In this document: piece by piece, positions 38,336 through 49,849 of the stretch
How the letters are laid out: every line of letters begins with the position of its first letter
Position numbering within the stretch: the first letter of the stretch is position 1
Source: Colius striatus
Taxonomy: Eukaryota > Chordata > Aves > Coliiformes > Coliidae
Reading direction: 5' to 3'
DNA length: 64,000 bases
NCBI RefSeq assembly: GCF_028858725.1
Contig: NC_084761.1
Coordinates: forward strand, 93,955,971 to 94,019,970
Program-made: the position numbers and the translations under genes
The notes under the pieces: generated by a model
The model's database searches: none
Seen by the model: only the letters and a program-made list of their open reading frames with translations
What the model was told of the DNA's origin: nothing

Positions 38336-39975
38336 CAAGTCAGTGTGCTAAAAGTCCTGCTTAACAAAGCAAGTGACAGAGACACCTTTTTTGGTTGTTT
38401 ACCACTCCACTGTTTCATCCATGAAGAAAGAAAACCCCACCTTCCTTCCCCAGGCAAAACTCCTGCTGACATTGGTGGAAGTGGGGCTAGCAGCAGAACG
38501 AGCACAGCAAGAGGGTGACAGTAAACCTTAGTCCCCAGGTCTGTGAAAACCTAAGAAGGCCTTTTAATCTGTGTTTACCGTCTCAGTGCAGCCTCGTGTT
38601 ACATCTGATGAAACAAGAAGACTCTGTGGCTCCACATAGGGAAGGTGTGTCAAGTGCCACACTGGTTTTGAAGTCATATCATGGCAAATTCAAATTTGGC
38701 TGCCTTTTGGAAAGAAATGACACCCTCCCTGAGCAAAGATCCAGCTGATGACCTCATTTCTCATCAGCTTGTCACTGATACACATCAGCATCAGGGCTGA
38801 GCTGTTTCTTTTTGCCTGAACCACAGAGCTCTGTCAAGGGGGAACAGAGATGGTGTTTGGCCTCGGGAATTAGTTTGGAAACCTCACAGTCACTGAATGG
38901 TTTGGGTTGGAAGGGACCTTAAAGCTCACCTTGTTCCAACCCCCTGCCATTGGCAGGGACACCTTCCTCCAGACTGGGTTGCTCCAAGCCCCATGCAGCC
39001 TGGCCTTGAAGGAGCTTCAGTGTGCAGCCTGCTTGCTGCTCTGTGTCTCTGCTCCAGCTTGTCTTTGCAGATTTGTTGGGGTACAGTGCCTGGGAAGTAG
39101 CTTTACAGGTAACATGGGTGATGGGCTTAGGCAGTGACAGCTCCCAGAGGATGATCCAGAAGCTGCAGATGTTTATCTGTGTCTGTTCGGGCTCCTGGGT
39201 TTTGTATCGGGCTTCCCATTCACATGCCTAGAGGGAGAAAAGGTTTTGATTTACCTCTGAGGTGAAAGGAACAAGAAGGCAGTTAGTTTATGGCTGCTGA
39301 GCAGCTCGTTTAGCAGCCTTGGTGTGGAGCCAGGGACCTCCCAGCGCAGGCTGCAAAGCCTCCCTAAAGCCCCTTCCCGCTAGTGAAGGAGCTGCCAGCA
39401 ATTCAGCCAGTAGAAAGGCTTGCTTTAAGTACACTGCTAATCAATTATTACGCTAATTAGAACAAGGGTAGTGGTTGTCTTCCTTGTTTTAAGCTTGTCT
39501 GTGCCTTCTGTCCCCTCCTCAAGCCTTCACCCACACTAAGAAATGCTGTGAGCTGGAAGGGGAAGCTCAGGGCTGTTGTGGTGTAAGGGAGGCTGGTCCC
39601 AGTTCATAAGGACATTTGATTTTTGGTGCTGCAGAGTAGTTTAAAAGACAACCAGTGTGCTCCTGAAGTGATAGGAAGTACTGGTGTCCAGCAACTGCTA
39701 GTTTTGTGCTGACTTAATGAGTGGGAGATTTGGCACCATTTTCACTGGAGATTAATTAGTGGAGGAAAATGAATCCTTCAGCTGCCAGCAAGAATCCCAG
39801 GGCAGAGCCTGAGGCTCTCTTTAATTGAGTGAATTGCACGATTAACTTCCAAAGAGCTTCGTTTGGAGAAGTGGGAACTGCTCAGAGCAGCAGCAATTTC
39901 CTCTCTAAATAAAAGCTTAAATATGCTACAGTTGCCTAAAGCAAAACTCTGTCACCTTAGTGCTGCTGAAGGAAA
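38336..39975. other. Intergenic DNA before the assembly gap
   Basis: One older CR1 fragment lies at 38,886-39,010. The remainder is unique sequence without recognisable exons or RNA genes. Confidence 0.6.
38886..39010 (-). mobile_element. CR1 LINE fragment (older subfamily)
   Basis: The plus strand shows 'cactgaatggtttgggttgg', 'agggaccttaaagctcacct', 'ggcagggacaccttcctcca' and 'catgcagcctggccttgaa', which is the CR1 type whose tail reads 'ttccaaccc'. Minus-strand copy, diverged. Confidence 0.88.
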
Positions 39976-40175
39976 NNNNNNNNNNNNNNNNNNNNNNNNN
40001 NNNNNNNNNNNNNNNNNNNNNNNNNNNNNNNNNNNNNNNNNNNNNNNNNNNNNNNNNNNNNNNNNNNNNNNNNNNNNNNNNNNNNNNNNNNNNNNNNNNN
40101 NNNNNNNNNNNNNNNNNNNNNNNNNNNNNNNNNNNNNNNNNNNNNNNNNNNNNNNNNNNNNNNNNNNNNNNNNNN
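39976..40175. other. Assembly gap, exactly 200 N
   Basis: Positions 39,976 to 40,175 are all N. A run of exactly 200 is a common placeholder for a gap of unknown size, so the real missing length may be different. Open frames reported across it are meaningless. The right edge begins with an 18-bp perfect palindrome, listed separately. Confidence 0.99.
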
Positions 40176-40177
40176 TA

Positions 40178-40195
40178 AAACAAAAGCTTTTGTTT
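40178..40195. repeat. 18-bp perfect palindrome at the gap edge
   Basis: The bases aaacaaaagcttttgttt equal their own reverse complement. They start three bases after the run of N ends. It may be the inner edge of a longer structured or repeated sequence that stopped the assembly. Confidence 0.85.
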
Positions 40196-41182
40196 CAAAC
40201 AGAGGAGAAAAAACCCCCCCCTGTTGACACTATAGCCTACAGCTTTTCCGGTGTGAATGGAGCTGTGGTTTATGAGCAACTTGTTGCCCCCCCTTGTCTT
40301 TGCAAAGCTGCAGCACTAAAGGGGTTTGCAGAATGTCAAGTGCAGCTGCCATATGGCAGACAATCACACGCTATCTTTCTGCTGTAGCCACATGTTTTCC
40401 AGTTCTGTGGCCAGTACTGCCCTCTCCTCTGGATGCTCTCAGGGTAAACATCACACACTTTCAAATACAACATGCAGACCATGAACACTGCTGCTCTCTC
40501 ATCACCCTGTGGTGGAGGCTTTTAACCTGGTCACAGGTTGAAAGTCTCCATCATCCCCATACTCGTCAGTATCTCAGCAGAGAGTTTGATAAGAGACCTG
40601 AATGTGTCAGGAGTTTTCCTTGCACAGCCTTCCCTCACCTTCTCTTGATGCTGCAGAGCTCGTTTGTGCAGGCACTTGGTGAATCAGCAATCCCTGATGT
40701 CAGCTTCTGGGGACTGGTGACAATCACCTTTGCCAGTGCCTGTAGTTAACAGTGGACAGGTTGGTTTTCTGCAGCTCCAATTTCCTAAATATCACAGAAA
40801 TTCAGTTCAGAACTACAGAATAACTTCATGTTTTTTAATGCTGAATATAGACTTTCCTTGAGAAAAGGAAATTTATCTGTATAGCTCCAGTGTTTTATCT
40901 GAACAGCAGTCCCAGTAGTCTTTAGTTGGTAAAGTAGGTTCATTACCTCACTTCTAATTCCCATAATCAAATATCTCTTGGGTTTGAGACACTGTTTGGT
41001 AGTTGTTGATCCAGCATCTCACAGCATTGGTGTTATTCCTATAGCCCTGGGAGCCTCTGTCAGTCCAGAATCTTGTCATGTCTGGTCTCCTTCCTTGTTG
41101 CAGATTGACCTTCTTCTCTGAAGACCTTGGGCAGGAAAGCTTGGTGGAGATACTTCAGGATGTTTCTGGGCCCATCTGGTGA
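40196..41182. other. Unique intergenic DNA after the gap
   Basis: No repeat family, exon or RNA gene is recognisable here. A plus-strand open frame of about 150 codons (40,294-40,749) has no domain that I recognise and is treated as chance. Confidence 0.55.
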
Positions 41183-41324
41183 AGATTCTGGAGTGTATGT
41201 CTGATGAGGAGCAGCTGAGGGAACTGGGGGTGTTTAATCTGGAGGAGAGGAGGCTGAGGGGAGACATGATCACTCTCTACAACTCCCTGAAAGGAGGTTG
41301 GTGGTGAGGTGGGGGTCAGTCCCC
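41183..41324 (+). mobile_element. CR1 LINE, left part split by a microsatellite
   Basis: The blocks 'ctgatgaggagcagctgagg', 'gaactgggggtgtttaatct', 'ggagaggaggctgagggga' and 'ctctacaactccctgaaagg' are the central 3' region of CR1 in sense orientation. The CR1 text stops at 'gtgaggtgggggtcagtccc', exactly where the consensus would continue with a ctcttctcc-like motif, and the microsatellite starts there. Confidence 0.92.
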
Positions 41325-41795
41325 TTCTCTTCTCTTCTCTTCTCTTCTCTTCTCTTCTCTTCTCTTCTCTTCTCTTCTCTTCTCTTCTCTTCTCTTCTCT
41401 TCTCTTCTCTTCTCTTCTCTTCTCTTCTCTTCTCTTCTCTTCTCTTCTCTTCTCTTCTCTTCTCTTCTCTTCTCTTCTCTTCTCTCTTCTCTTCTCTTCT
41501 CTTCTCTCTTCTCTTCTCTTCTCTCTCTCTCTTCTCTTCTCTTCTCTTCTCTTCTCTTCTCTTCTCTTCTCTTCTCTTCTCTTCTCTTCTCTTCTCTTCT
41601 CTTCTCTTCTCTTCTCTTCTCTCCTCTCCTCTCCTCTCCCTCTCCTCTCCTCTCCTCTCCTCTCCTCTCCTCTCCTCTCCTCTCCTCTCCTCTCCTCTCC
41701 TCTCCTCTCCTCTCCTCTCCTCTCCTCTCCTCTCCTCTCCTCTCCTCTCCTCTCCTCTCCTCTCCTCTCCTCTCCTCTCCTCTCCTCTCCTCTCC
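41325..41795. repeat. Pentanucleotide microsatellite, (TTCTC)n then (TCTCC)n, 471 bp
   Basis: About 300 bases of TTCTC units, with a few imperfect spots near 41,480-41,530, change at about 41,621 to about 175 bases of TCTCC units. The two halves differ by a single T-to-C change per unit, so the second array probably spread from one variant unit. The array sits inside a CR1 copy whose two halves flank it. Long open frames through it on both strands (Ser/Leu/Phe or Arg/Glu repeats) are artefacts. Confidence 0.98.
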
Positions 41796-42005
41796 TAGAA
41801 CTTTTTCCCTGAGAGTGTTGTCAAACACTGTCCCAGGCTGCCCAGAGAGGAGGTGGATTCCCCATCCATGGAGGGATTGCAAAGCCGTGGAGCTGAGGTG
41901 CTGAGGGCCATGGGTTAGTGATGGGCTTGGCAGTGTGAGGTGAGGGCTTGGCCTTGATGATCTTAAAGGTATTTTCTAACCAAATTGATTAAATGATTCT
42001 ATGAT
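41796..42005 (+). mobile_element. CR1 LINE, right part after the microsatellite, with 3' end
   Basis: CR1 resumes with 'ttccctgagagtgttgtcaa', 'actgtcccaggctgcccag', 'ggattccccatccatggagg', 'gggcttggcagtgtgaggt' and 'gatgatcttaaaggtatttt', ending 'aatgattctatgat'. Together with 41,183-41,324 this forms one CR1 insertion of about 350 bases interrupted by the repeat expansion. Confidence 0.93.
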
Positions 42006-45000
42006 CACGATGCAGAAGGACTTTGCCAGAGCAAGACATTGCTGTGCATCTTCACTCAACATCTTTGAGAGGGAACTTTGGTTTCCATGGTTAGTCACCA
42101 TTAGTGGAATGGAGGAGATGTTCCCACCTCTGCTTCCCCATCCCTCCCGCTGACAACGCTGGCAGAATGGAAACCTGTGACTCGCTTGAGATCACTTGCT
42201 TCCTCTATTTCATGGCCCTGTTAGTAGTGTTGCCTGGCTTGTACAACCTATTTCTTCCTGATTTTGTCTTTGCTTGAAAAAAAACTCCCAAGTCTTGCTG
42301 TAGAATTAAGCCTGAAAGACAACCCTAAGCCACAATACCTTGCTCAAAAGAGGCAGAGGGGAGGAGAGATGGCTGCATCAAAAAGCAGCAGCTGGTTTAA
42401 TGTTCTCCTGTCATCAACAAAACAAGCTAAATGTGATGTTTATGGTTTCACTTTTAATTTCCTGATCCCCACCATGGCTGTGGAGAGAGTGGGGGGGGGA
42501 ATTACTCTTTCCATGCCTGTTCTCCAAGAGGTACTGCTCTCGTGCTGCTTATGAATGTGGCACTCAAGAGCCATAAAGCAATTCATGTTTAAAACATATC
42601 CTGCAGACCTCAGTTTTATGCCCATTAATTTACATACTGTAGAACTGCAGAAGGATCTTTCAGAGGCTGGTAAAATTTGGAGTAGGTGGATGTAAAGTGA
42701 TGCATGCATGGAAAACCAGTCCTGGCTTTGGTGTGGAAAAAGGAGCCAAATACTGCTATTCAGGGGATAAAATTGGGGTTAAGAGAGGTACTGCCATGGA
42801 AACATCAGTGCTCAGCAGGGAAACCAGATCAGAAGGTAGGAAAGGAAATGAGTACAAAAGAGAACACAGCTATGTCATCCCATGGTCCAGTCCATGGGCA
42901 ATGCATGATACAGTCATTGTGGAAGTTCTTGAATGCTGTGTGTGGGTCTCAAGCCCTCATCTGAGAGGGACAGCTCAAAAAAGAAGTGAGAGGGCTCAAA
43001 AAAGAAGTAGAAAGACCAGAAAAAGTTTAGAGAAGGGCAAAATGGAGACTCTGAGGTCTGAGGTGGGTTTTGTGTAGGCAGGCTAGGACTCTTTAGCCTG
43101 AAAACATGATTTAAGTGGGCATAGGCTTAAAGGTCTCCAGAATTGTGAATGACTGGGAGGAAGTGGAGAGGGGTTGATTATTCACTGTCTTTTCTAACAC
43201 AGAAAGTAAGAGGCAGCAGATGAAGCTGCTGTTGGTGAGGCTGAAAGCAAAGGAAGTCATCCTCTCCCCACAGATGTCCTCACCAGCAGACACTGAGGAT
43301 GCAGAGCCTGGACAAGGGCTTGGTAAAGACATCCATTGTGGGTTAGTCAGTAAACAGCAACAGGCCCAGGAAATGGTTTTAGTTGAAAACAGTCTGAATA
43401 TTAAGGGAAAGTGTCATAGATGACTGTCTTGTCCTTATTATGCCTTAGCCATCTACATGCAGCCAGTGTTGGGACAGAATAGTCATCTGATGCACCTTTG
43501 CTCTGAACCAAACCAGTCATTTTTATGTTATGATGAGATCTCATTACAGTGTGTCACTTTAAGGAAGCCATTTGCCACAAAACTCCACATCCATTTCCTC
43601 TGAAACACCATGAATTTTCCAATTATCTCATTCTTTAATGCAGAACACTTAAACCTTCCTTTGCTGTTGACCCTGCATGAGGACATTTCTCTCAAGAACA
43701 GGTCCTGTGGTTCTCTCCCAACATCTCCATCCTCTGCGCTGCAGAGAGTGAGAGAAAAGGGCAGGGTCCAGCTCTCTCAGGTGGTTCCTATTGCACAGAG
43801 AAGGAAACTGTTTTCTGGGTGTGCATACACACAGGATACACATACACATGAACTGCCTATGGCTTTTCACCCCGTGTCTCCAGTTGTGTGTGCTGGAAAA
43901 TGACGGGATGGACATGGTTTGAGTTTCACGTGGCTTCAGCCCTTCAGGGCAGCAGCATCCAGCTCTGTAGGACTTATGTCCTTGTCTGCTTGTGGGGGGA
44001 CAGGACTCTTCCCACAGCCTTTTGGGACTCTCCCTTGTTGGCTTCTCAGCCATGAATGGCACAGGGAAGGAAGAAGGGACCTTCAAATGACACCACTGAG
44101 GATGCTATGGCCATCTTTAGGGCATCACAGCCCTTCATACCGCCAGCAATGACCATTGGAGCAATTCTGTGGTTAACTACATCCTTGAGCAAGACACTTT
44201 TGGTGGTGGGAGTGGACAGGGAAGGCTGGTGAGTTTTTCCTTTCTCTGTTTTACAGTCCAGGGCACTTTGGACACATCTTGGAAGAGAGATAATGGTCAG
44301 CAAAGATACTTAACCCTGAGTAGCTAGCTCAGTTTGTGTCTCAGCTTTGGGGAGGTGAAAGACAACCCGGGTTTGGGGACCAGGGGCATTTACATGGTGG
44401 CAGCTGCCTTCCCCTGGCATCTCCTTGGGGATGGTAGATTAGTCTCTGAGTGGTAGGATGTGATCCACGTTTCTAAACTACATCAAAATTATCCTGGCTA
44501 TGGTGGATTAAAGCAAACCAACCTTAGGAAAGACATGTCTTTTAGTAGTGGCTGTTCTGCTGCTGCTCTGACTCATTTCCTCCTGGACTGAGATGACTTG
44601 AGACTTACAGATTTTAATACCAGCAGTCACTTGCAGCCTGTTGCAAAGCATTGCTTGTTGCAGAGTGTTCCTGCCCTCACTGCTCAGGGCAGGAATAACC
44701 CATCTCAACTCCCAGGAATATATCAGAAGAGACTGATAGGAAATACTTCAACTTGAATTTTGCATTTGGTGCTGATGTTTTGAAGCCCTGAGGCTGAGCC
44801 TCAGCACAGCCCAGCACCTCTCCCTGAGACATCAACCAGTGAATTTACCTCGTGCTTATGCCAGAAAAGGATTGCACCTTAAGCTTTGTTGAGAGACAGG
44901 TTCTGCCTGTGACCCTGCTTGCAAGGACCCCAGCATCCCAGCACCTCCTCTATGGTGCCTCCTGAAGAGATGTCAGATATGGTGGGACTCAGCTGTGATT

Positions 45001-46530
45001 TCTGCCATGGGCCCTGCTGCAATGTGCAAGAGCAGTGGGCACCCAGCTCCCCTGAGGATACCCTGCCAGGCCCTGGAGGCAGCTGCCCAACACCTTGGCT
45101 CTGGGCTGCACCTGCCTCTGTGCTGGGAGGGAGCAACAGGAAACATGGTGGGTGAGATCACACGCAGAGCGCTGGGGACAGAGCTGTCTCCTAAGCCACA
45201 GCCCTCCTCTCTGCCTGACCTCATGGTAACAGAGGTTGGCTGCAGTTCGTATTTTGGTGCCCAACCTCCTGGCTGGATGGTTTCAACCACAAGCAGAGAA
45301 GAGCAGAAAAACCCAACATGGCTTGCACCTTGGGCAGGGTAAGGCTTGCTCCATTGTGCTGCAGGGTGGTGGGAGGTGTGGGGTGGGACATGAGGCAGAC
45401 TGCAGCAGGCAAGGGGCCAGTGGTGGCTTGGCTTTGGAGGCATCCATCACTCCCTGTGCTCTACATGGTGAAATCAGGCCTGTTTTTTTTTGGTGTTCCC
45501 CAGCAAAGCTCAAGCCCTTGGAAAACTCACCATTGCCAGACTTTGCCTGTGGACACTCATGACTTCTGTGGGATGCAGAGGCCCAGCCTGGGTTGGGCAA
45601 GAGGAAATACAACCCTCATTCATTGCCCAACCCAAAAAAACCAGCCATAGAGACAAGCTCACGAGTATCATCCTGGCTTCATGGCCCCCAGCCCCTCCAC
45701 AGACCTTTTCAGAGAGGATGGAGATGGCTTTGCTGTTTGAACAGGTTTCCCTTTCATATTGTCTGCCAGTTGCTTTCTGTCAGTGGCTCAATTTTGGGGG
45801 TTTTATGTTAAATGAACTAAATAAGTTGGTTGTGTGAGATCCCTGTTGCAGGAGCACATAGATGTTTTGTACCTGGCAGAGAAAAAATCCTGTGCTGATG
45901 CCATCATTGGGATTTTTTGGGAGTGTTTTGCAGCTAGATTCGATTTATTAACTAGAGCAGAAAGTGCAGATAGCAACAATGATAATTCCCCTGCTTAAAA
46001 GTGTGGTGCAGTCCCCCTACATACACTTGTACATCTTAAAAGCTAAATGAGAAGTCAAAAAACCCAAATGCCTAGGAGAGGAATAGTAACCTCCTGTGCT
46101 GATGCAAATAGTTAAAGCACAGGGAGAGTTTTATTTCATGTGGAAGAACCACTGGTGTATAAACTCAGTCTTTCCCACAGCAAGGTGGTAGAGAAGGAAA
46201 ACACACAGCTTGCAGAGATTTCTTCTTAACTTGGTCTGATGTGTGTTCCAGTCAGATGAGTGCTGGAAGAACACGTGGAGAATTGCACAGAAGCTGCAGG
46301 TCTCAGCCTGAAAGCATGCAGTATAGAGGTTCTGAGCACACAGCTACTGCTTCATGTAATAACCAGAGAGAACATGAAACACAAATGATAGAAACATTAA
46401 AGAAAGCACTTCTGGTTTCTAGAAACCAGAGAGTTAATATATAATTGTCTCTGGTTTGTTGGATGAAATGTGACAAAGCCCAGAGAGGTTTTTTGTATCT
46501 CTCAATCTATGTAACTGTCAATATCTCTGT
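42006..46530. other. Intergenic DNA, no gene or repeat recognised
   Basis: This stretch is richer in open frames on both strands around 44,900-45,650 (up to about 156 codons), but these overlap in several frames, lack any recognisable domain and show no consistent splice structure. I looked here for CD8A exons (Ig V-like exon, hinge, membrane exon with a basic tail) and found none. Confidence 0.5.
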
Positions 46531-46700
46531 AACACATACATAGAATCAATCATAGAGCTATATGTGTTACATAGAACACAATATAGATACAAATAGTATC
46601 TAGAATATGGTTATATATAAAATATTTACATGTAATATATAACATATAACTGTATTTAATGTATTCTATATTTCTAACTGTACTATGTAACACATCTTAT
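46531..46700. repeat. AT-rich block with a 13-bp inverted repeat
   Basis: A stretch of about 170 bases is dominated by tatata-like sequence. atgtgttacatag at 46,562-46,574 is matched by its exact reverse complement at 46,683-46,695, and a related taacacatacatag occurs at about 46,530. The arms enclose 108 bases. The size and composition recall a small inverted-repeat element or slipped AT repeat; the family is not recognised. Confidence 0.5.
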
Positions 46701-46704
46701 GAGG

Positions 46705-46766
46705 GAATCACAGAATCTTAAGGGAAGGGACTTCAAAAGATCATCCAGTCCAACCCTCCTGCCAGC
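46705..46766 (-). mobile_element. CR1 LINE tail, very short
   Basis: The plus strand shows 'gaatcacagaatcttaaggg' and 'catccagtccaaccctcctg', the last 60 bases of CR1 in reverse. It is followed directly by a second CR1 tail. Confidence 0.85.
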
Positions 46767-46900
46767 ATCATAGAGTCATAGAATCCTTACAGCTGGAAAA
46801 GACCTTTAAGATCACACCAAGCCCACCACTAACTCAGTCCCTCAGCACCTCATCTATGTGTCTTTTAAAGATCTCCAGGGATGAGGCCTCTACCACCTCC
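46767..46900 (-). mobile_element. CR1 LINE 3' fragment next to another CR1 tail
   Basis: The plus strand begins 'atcatagagtcatagaatcc', then 'agctggaaaagacctttaag', 'ccctcagcacctcatctatg' and 'gatctccagggatgaggcct'. It is the same subfamily as the copy at 2,938-3,360, so two CR1 tails stand head to tail here. Confidence 0.9.
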
Positions 46901-47839
46901 TATAACAATGCATAGAAACTCCACCATCCTCCACTCCACCATCTCAATGTCATAACACATAGAAAATTGTCAATATAAATGAACTGCCAGTCTATATGGT
47001 ACAATATGTCTGTGTTTAAGGCTGCTGTAAATGGTTTGCTGTGTGAAACAGCAGAGTGGCCATGTGAGCTGGTGTGTGGGTGCTGGGTGGAGAGGGAGCT
47101 TTTGTGCCTTGGATGCTTCTGAAAGACAAAAAAAAAGGGATTGTTTTTCTTCTTTTACAGATTCTGGGATGTATCTGGTTTTGTACTGTGGTAAAAGAAA
47201 AGACATTTAGGGCTGGATGCCCAGAAGTCCCACTGTGAATCCATTTTTCCCAACAGCAGGAGGTATTTAATGAGCAGCTACTGTGCACAGAGCTGCTCTG
47301 GCCAAGGAGCAATGGGAAGGAGTTTAAACAGCACCTGTGGATACATGGAACTCCTTTCCCCTTGCAGGGGATCCAGGTTTAATCATTTAATAGAGCTGTT
47401 ACTCACCCTTTCTCTGTTACCAAGCCCAACTCAGCTCTGTTTCTGACTGCAAAACGATTGGTTTTTATATCAGCTTCAAAATCAGCTCTAACTTCTGCTC
47501 TCCTCTCACCACCTTCTTTGCAATGGAATGTTTCCAGCTGCACCTGATTTGATTTACTTGTTTTGATCATAAATTATGATATCTATAAAAATATCTAAAG
47601 AGATCTAAATCTATCTGAAATATAATATCACAGACCAGCCACATAAAAATGGCTGGGCAGCTGAAAAGAGTAAAGGAAAACTGAGAGCTGCCAACATTAG
47701 ATCAACAACTGGAGTGTTCTGGAAAGACTGGCAAGTCTTTAAAAAAATCATGAAGAGATGTCTTATAAAAAACATGGAGACTATTTACTGCAATGCCTGA
47801 AAAACTTGTGTTTCTGCTCTGCTCTACTCTCTGTCCTCT

Positions 47840-47989
47840 GAATCACAGAGTCACAGAATGGAGGTGGGAGGGCAGGTTGGAAGTGATCTCTAGAGATTAT
47901 CCAGCCCAACCCCCTGCTAAGGCAGGTTCCCCTCAATCAGGGGGCACAGGAATGTGTCCAAGTGGGTTTGGAAACCTCCAGAGAAGGAG
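47840..47989 (-). mobile_element. CR1 LINE 3' end
   Basis: The plus strand shows 'aatcacagagtcacagaatg', 'gtgatctctagagattatcc', 'ctgctaaggcaggttcccct' and 'gtgggtttggaaacctccag'. It is the reverse complement of the subfamily seen at 33,491 and 53,543. Confidence 0.92.
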
Positions 47990-48963
47990 AATACTTCAAT
48001 GCTTTCAAGACATGCATGCACTGTTCATTGAAAGTATAGCTGTAGTGCTCTTTTGTAAGCTAGAACATATATTCTGTATATTCCATATTGAAGATCTGTA
48101 GAATAGATACAGGATACAAATAGAGACTATAAAAGAATTAAAATGTTAGATTGTTGAAATATGTAACTTTGAACCTCTTTTACAATCCCTTTCCTGATGA
48201 TTCCCTGGGGTGGGAACAACATCAGTAAAGCTTTGTACTTAAACCTATAGATCTGCAGACCCCTCCTTGTCCTATTCAAAGGCCTTTTGCCTTTGGCCAA
48301 ATGTCATATCTGAAGACATAATTCATTTCCTGCTGATGTGGGGGTGTGGGGTTATATATAAAATGTCACTGTTTTCCCTTCTAGGTGTGCATGTTCCTTG
48401 CTGTGGGGAGGAGGGTGACAGTGGGAGATGGAAGAAGGTTGGTCCATCCCAGGAAGGAAAAGAGGAATAAATCAGGGACTCTGATTTGCTGGGATATGGT
48501 GGCTGAGGTGACATTGTGATGAGTGAAGCTGTGACCTGTAGCTCTCCATGGATCATGCCATCAGCAGAGCTGCACAGAAACATTTTCCCCTTGGTTTTCA
48601 GGGTGGAAGCATCCCTTTCTCTCCACCTGCCACAACCCAACGTCCCTGACTTTTGGCTGGTGTCATCATTGTGCTTTCTGCACAGTGATGAGGTAGGAAA
48701 GAGAATCAATGAAGTTGTAGGTATCAAGGGACTGGGTTAATTTTCTCAGACATAAAAGCTTTTTTTTTTTATTAGTGCTTCTGTTTCTTTCTTATAAATG
48801 CTCTGGGAAAAAAAGTCTATGAAATGGGAGGTGATTTATTTCCCCATCTGCTCTCAGTTGTGAAACCTGCTGCTAAAATAGCTCTGAGGTTTACTGTTAA
48901 AACACCCTGTTGGTGATTCTACTCATTACTACAATTTTTGTCATCATCTCTGTTGCTAAACTA

Positions 48964-49020
48964 CCTCAAGAGGCTGTGGCTGCCCTATCCCTGGAGGTGT
49001 TAAAGGGCAGTTTCAAGGGG
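48964..49020 (+). mobile_element. CR1 LINE internal fragment, short
   Basis: 'caagaggctgtggctgccct' followed by 'atccctggaggtgttaaagg' matches the sense strand of CR1 just upstream of its tail. The fragment lacks the terminal repeat and is diverged. Confidence 0.6.
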
Positions 49021-49585
49021 GTTTTCATGTAGCTGTCCTGTAAAATCAGTGTCATAAAAGCCATCTGCTCCTGGTGTGAGGCTGCACACTGAGGCCTTCA
49101 GGGTAGGAAACTGATGGGTTTAGTTCATTTGAGCTTTCACAGTGGCTAAAACATACTGTTGGTGTGATGTGTCAGAAGCAGAGATGCTTGTGGAGCCCTC
49201 CCTGCAGCATCCCTGGTGGGATGGGACCTAGGGCTGGTTCCCTGGAGCAGGAGTGGTCCACTGCTGCCTTCAGTACTGCACCATTTAGGGGAAATACCCA
49301 TCTCAGGGAGCACTCATGGCCAGGATTGAGACCAGATCCTCTGGAAAAAGCAGCTCCCTGGGGCTGGGAGGGGAGAGAGGATAAGGCCAGAGAGATGCTG
49401 CTGTGCCACTGCGCTGCTTTATACCCACACAAGCTCTGCCCACGCCTGTAATTGCCACAGCCCTGTGGCCTCTGGAGCCACATCAGCCTTTGGTTTGTGG
49501 GCAGCTGTAAGGACAGGAGATCCCTGCTGCTTCCCCAGCAATAAAAATAACAGCTGGCCTTCCCACTCACTCCAGGGACAGGAGA

Positions 49586-49610
49586 TCATAGAATCATAGA
49601 ATGGTAGGGG
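49586..49610 (-). mobile_element. CR1 LINE terminal stub
   Basis: Only 'atcatagaatcatagaatgg' plus 'taggg' remains, the last 25 bases of CR1 in reverse. It is an extremely 5'-truncated insertion or the remnant of one. Confidence 0.75.
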
Positions 49611-49849
49611 AAGATGTCAGAGCCACCATCCATTTGTACTCAGTGCAGCTGACACGGCCTTGTGCTAGTGCCCGTGTCTGAGCAGAGGTGTGGGGCTGGG
49701 GATGCACCTGACAGGGAGTGCCCACTGCCTGCTGAATTCCCAGCCCCACATTGCCCTTGCAGCTCTGGGCAGTGGCTGATCCTTGTTAATATCCCTGGGG
49801 AGAGCTCCTCTGCTTCTAGCATTGCTTGGAGCTCAACACACAGGTATCA

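Larger units (their letters stand above)
46901..49585. other. Intergenic DNA, no gene seen
   Basis: It contains CR1 pieces at 47,840-47,989 and about 48,964-49,020. The rest is unique sequence; open frames up to about 134 codons have no recognisable features. Confidence 0.55.

Noticed and set aside
39863-40387. Open frames running through the run of N
   Set aside because: They bridge an assembly gap of unknown length, so the frame cannot be trusted.
41298-41882. Long Ser/Leu/Phe and Arg/Glu repeat open frames
   Set aside because: They are translations of the pentanucleotide microsatellite and have no coding meaning.
44973-45650. Cluster of open frames on both strands (up to 156 codons), considered as a possible gene
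   Set aside because: The frames overlap on both strands, contain no domain, membrane or Ig signature that I recognise, and show no consistent splice phase.
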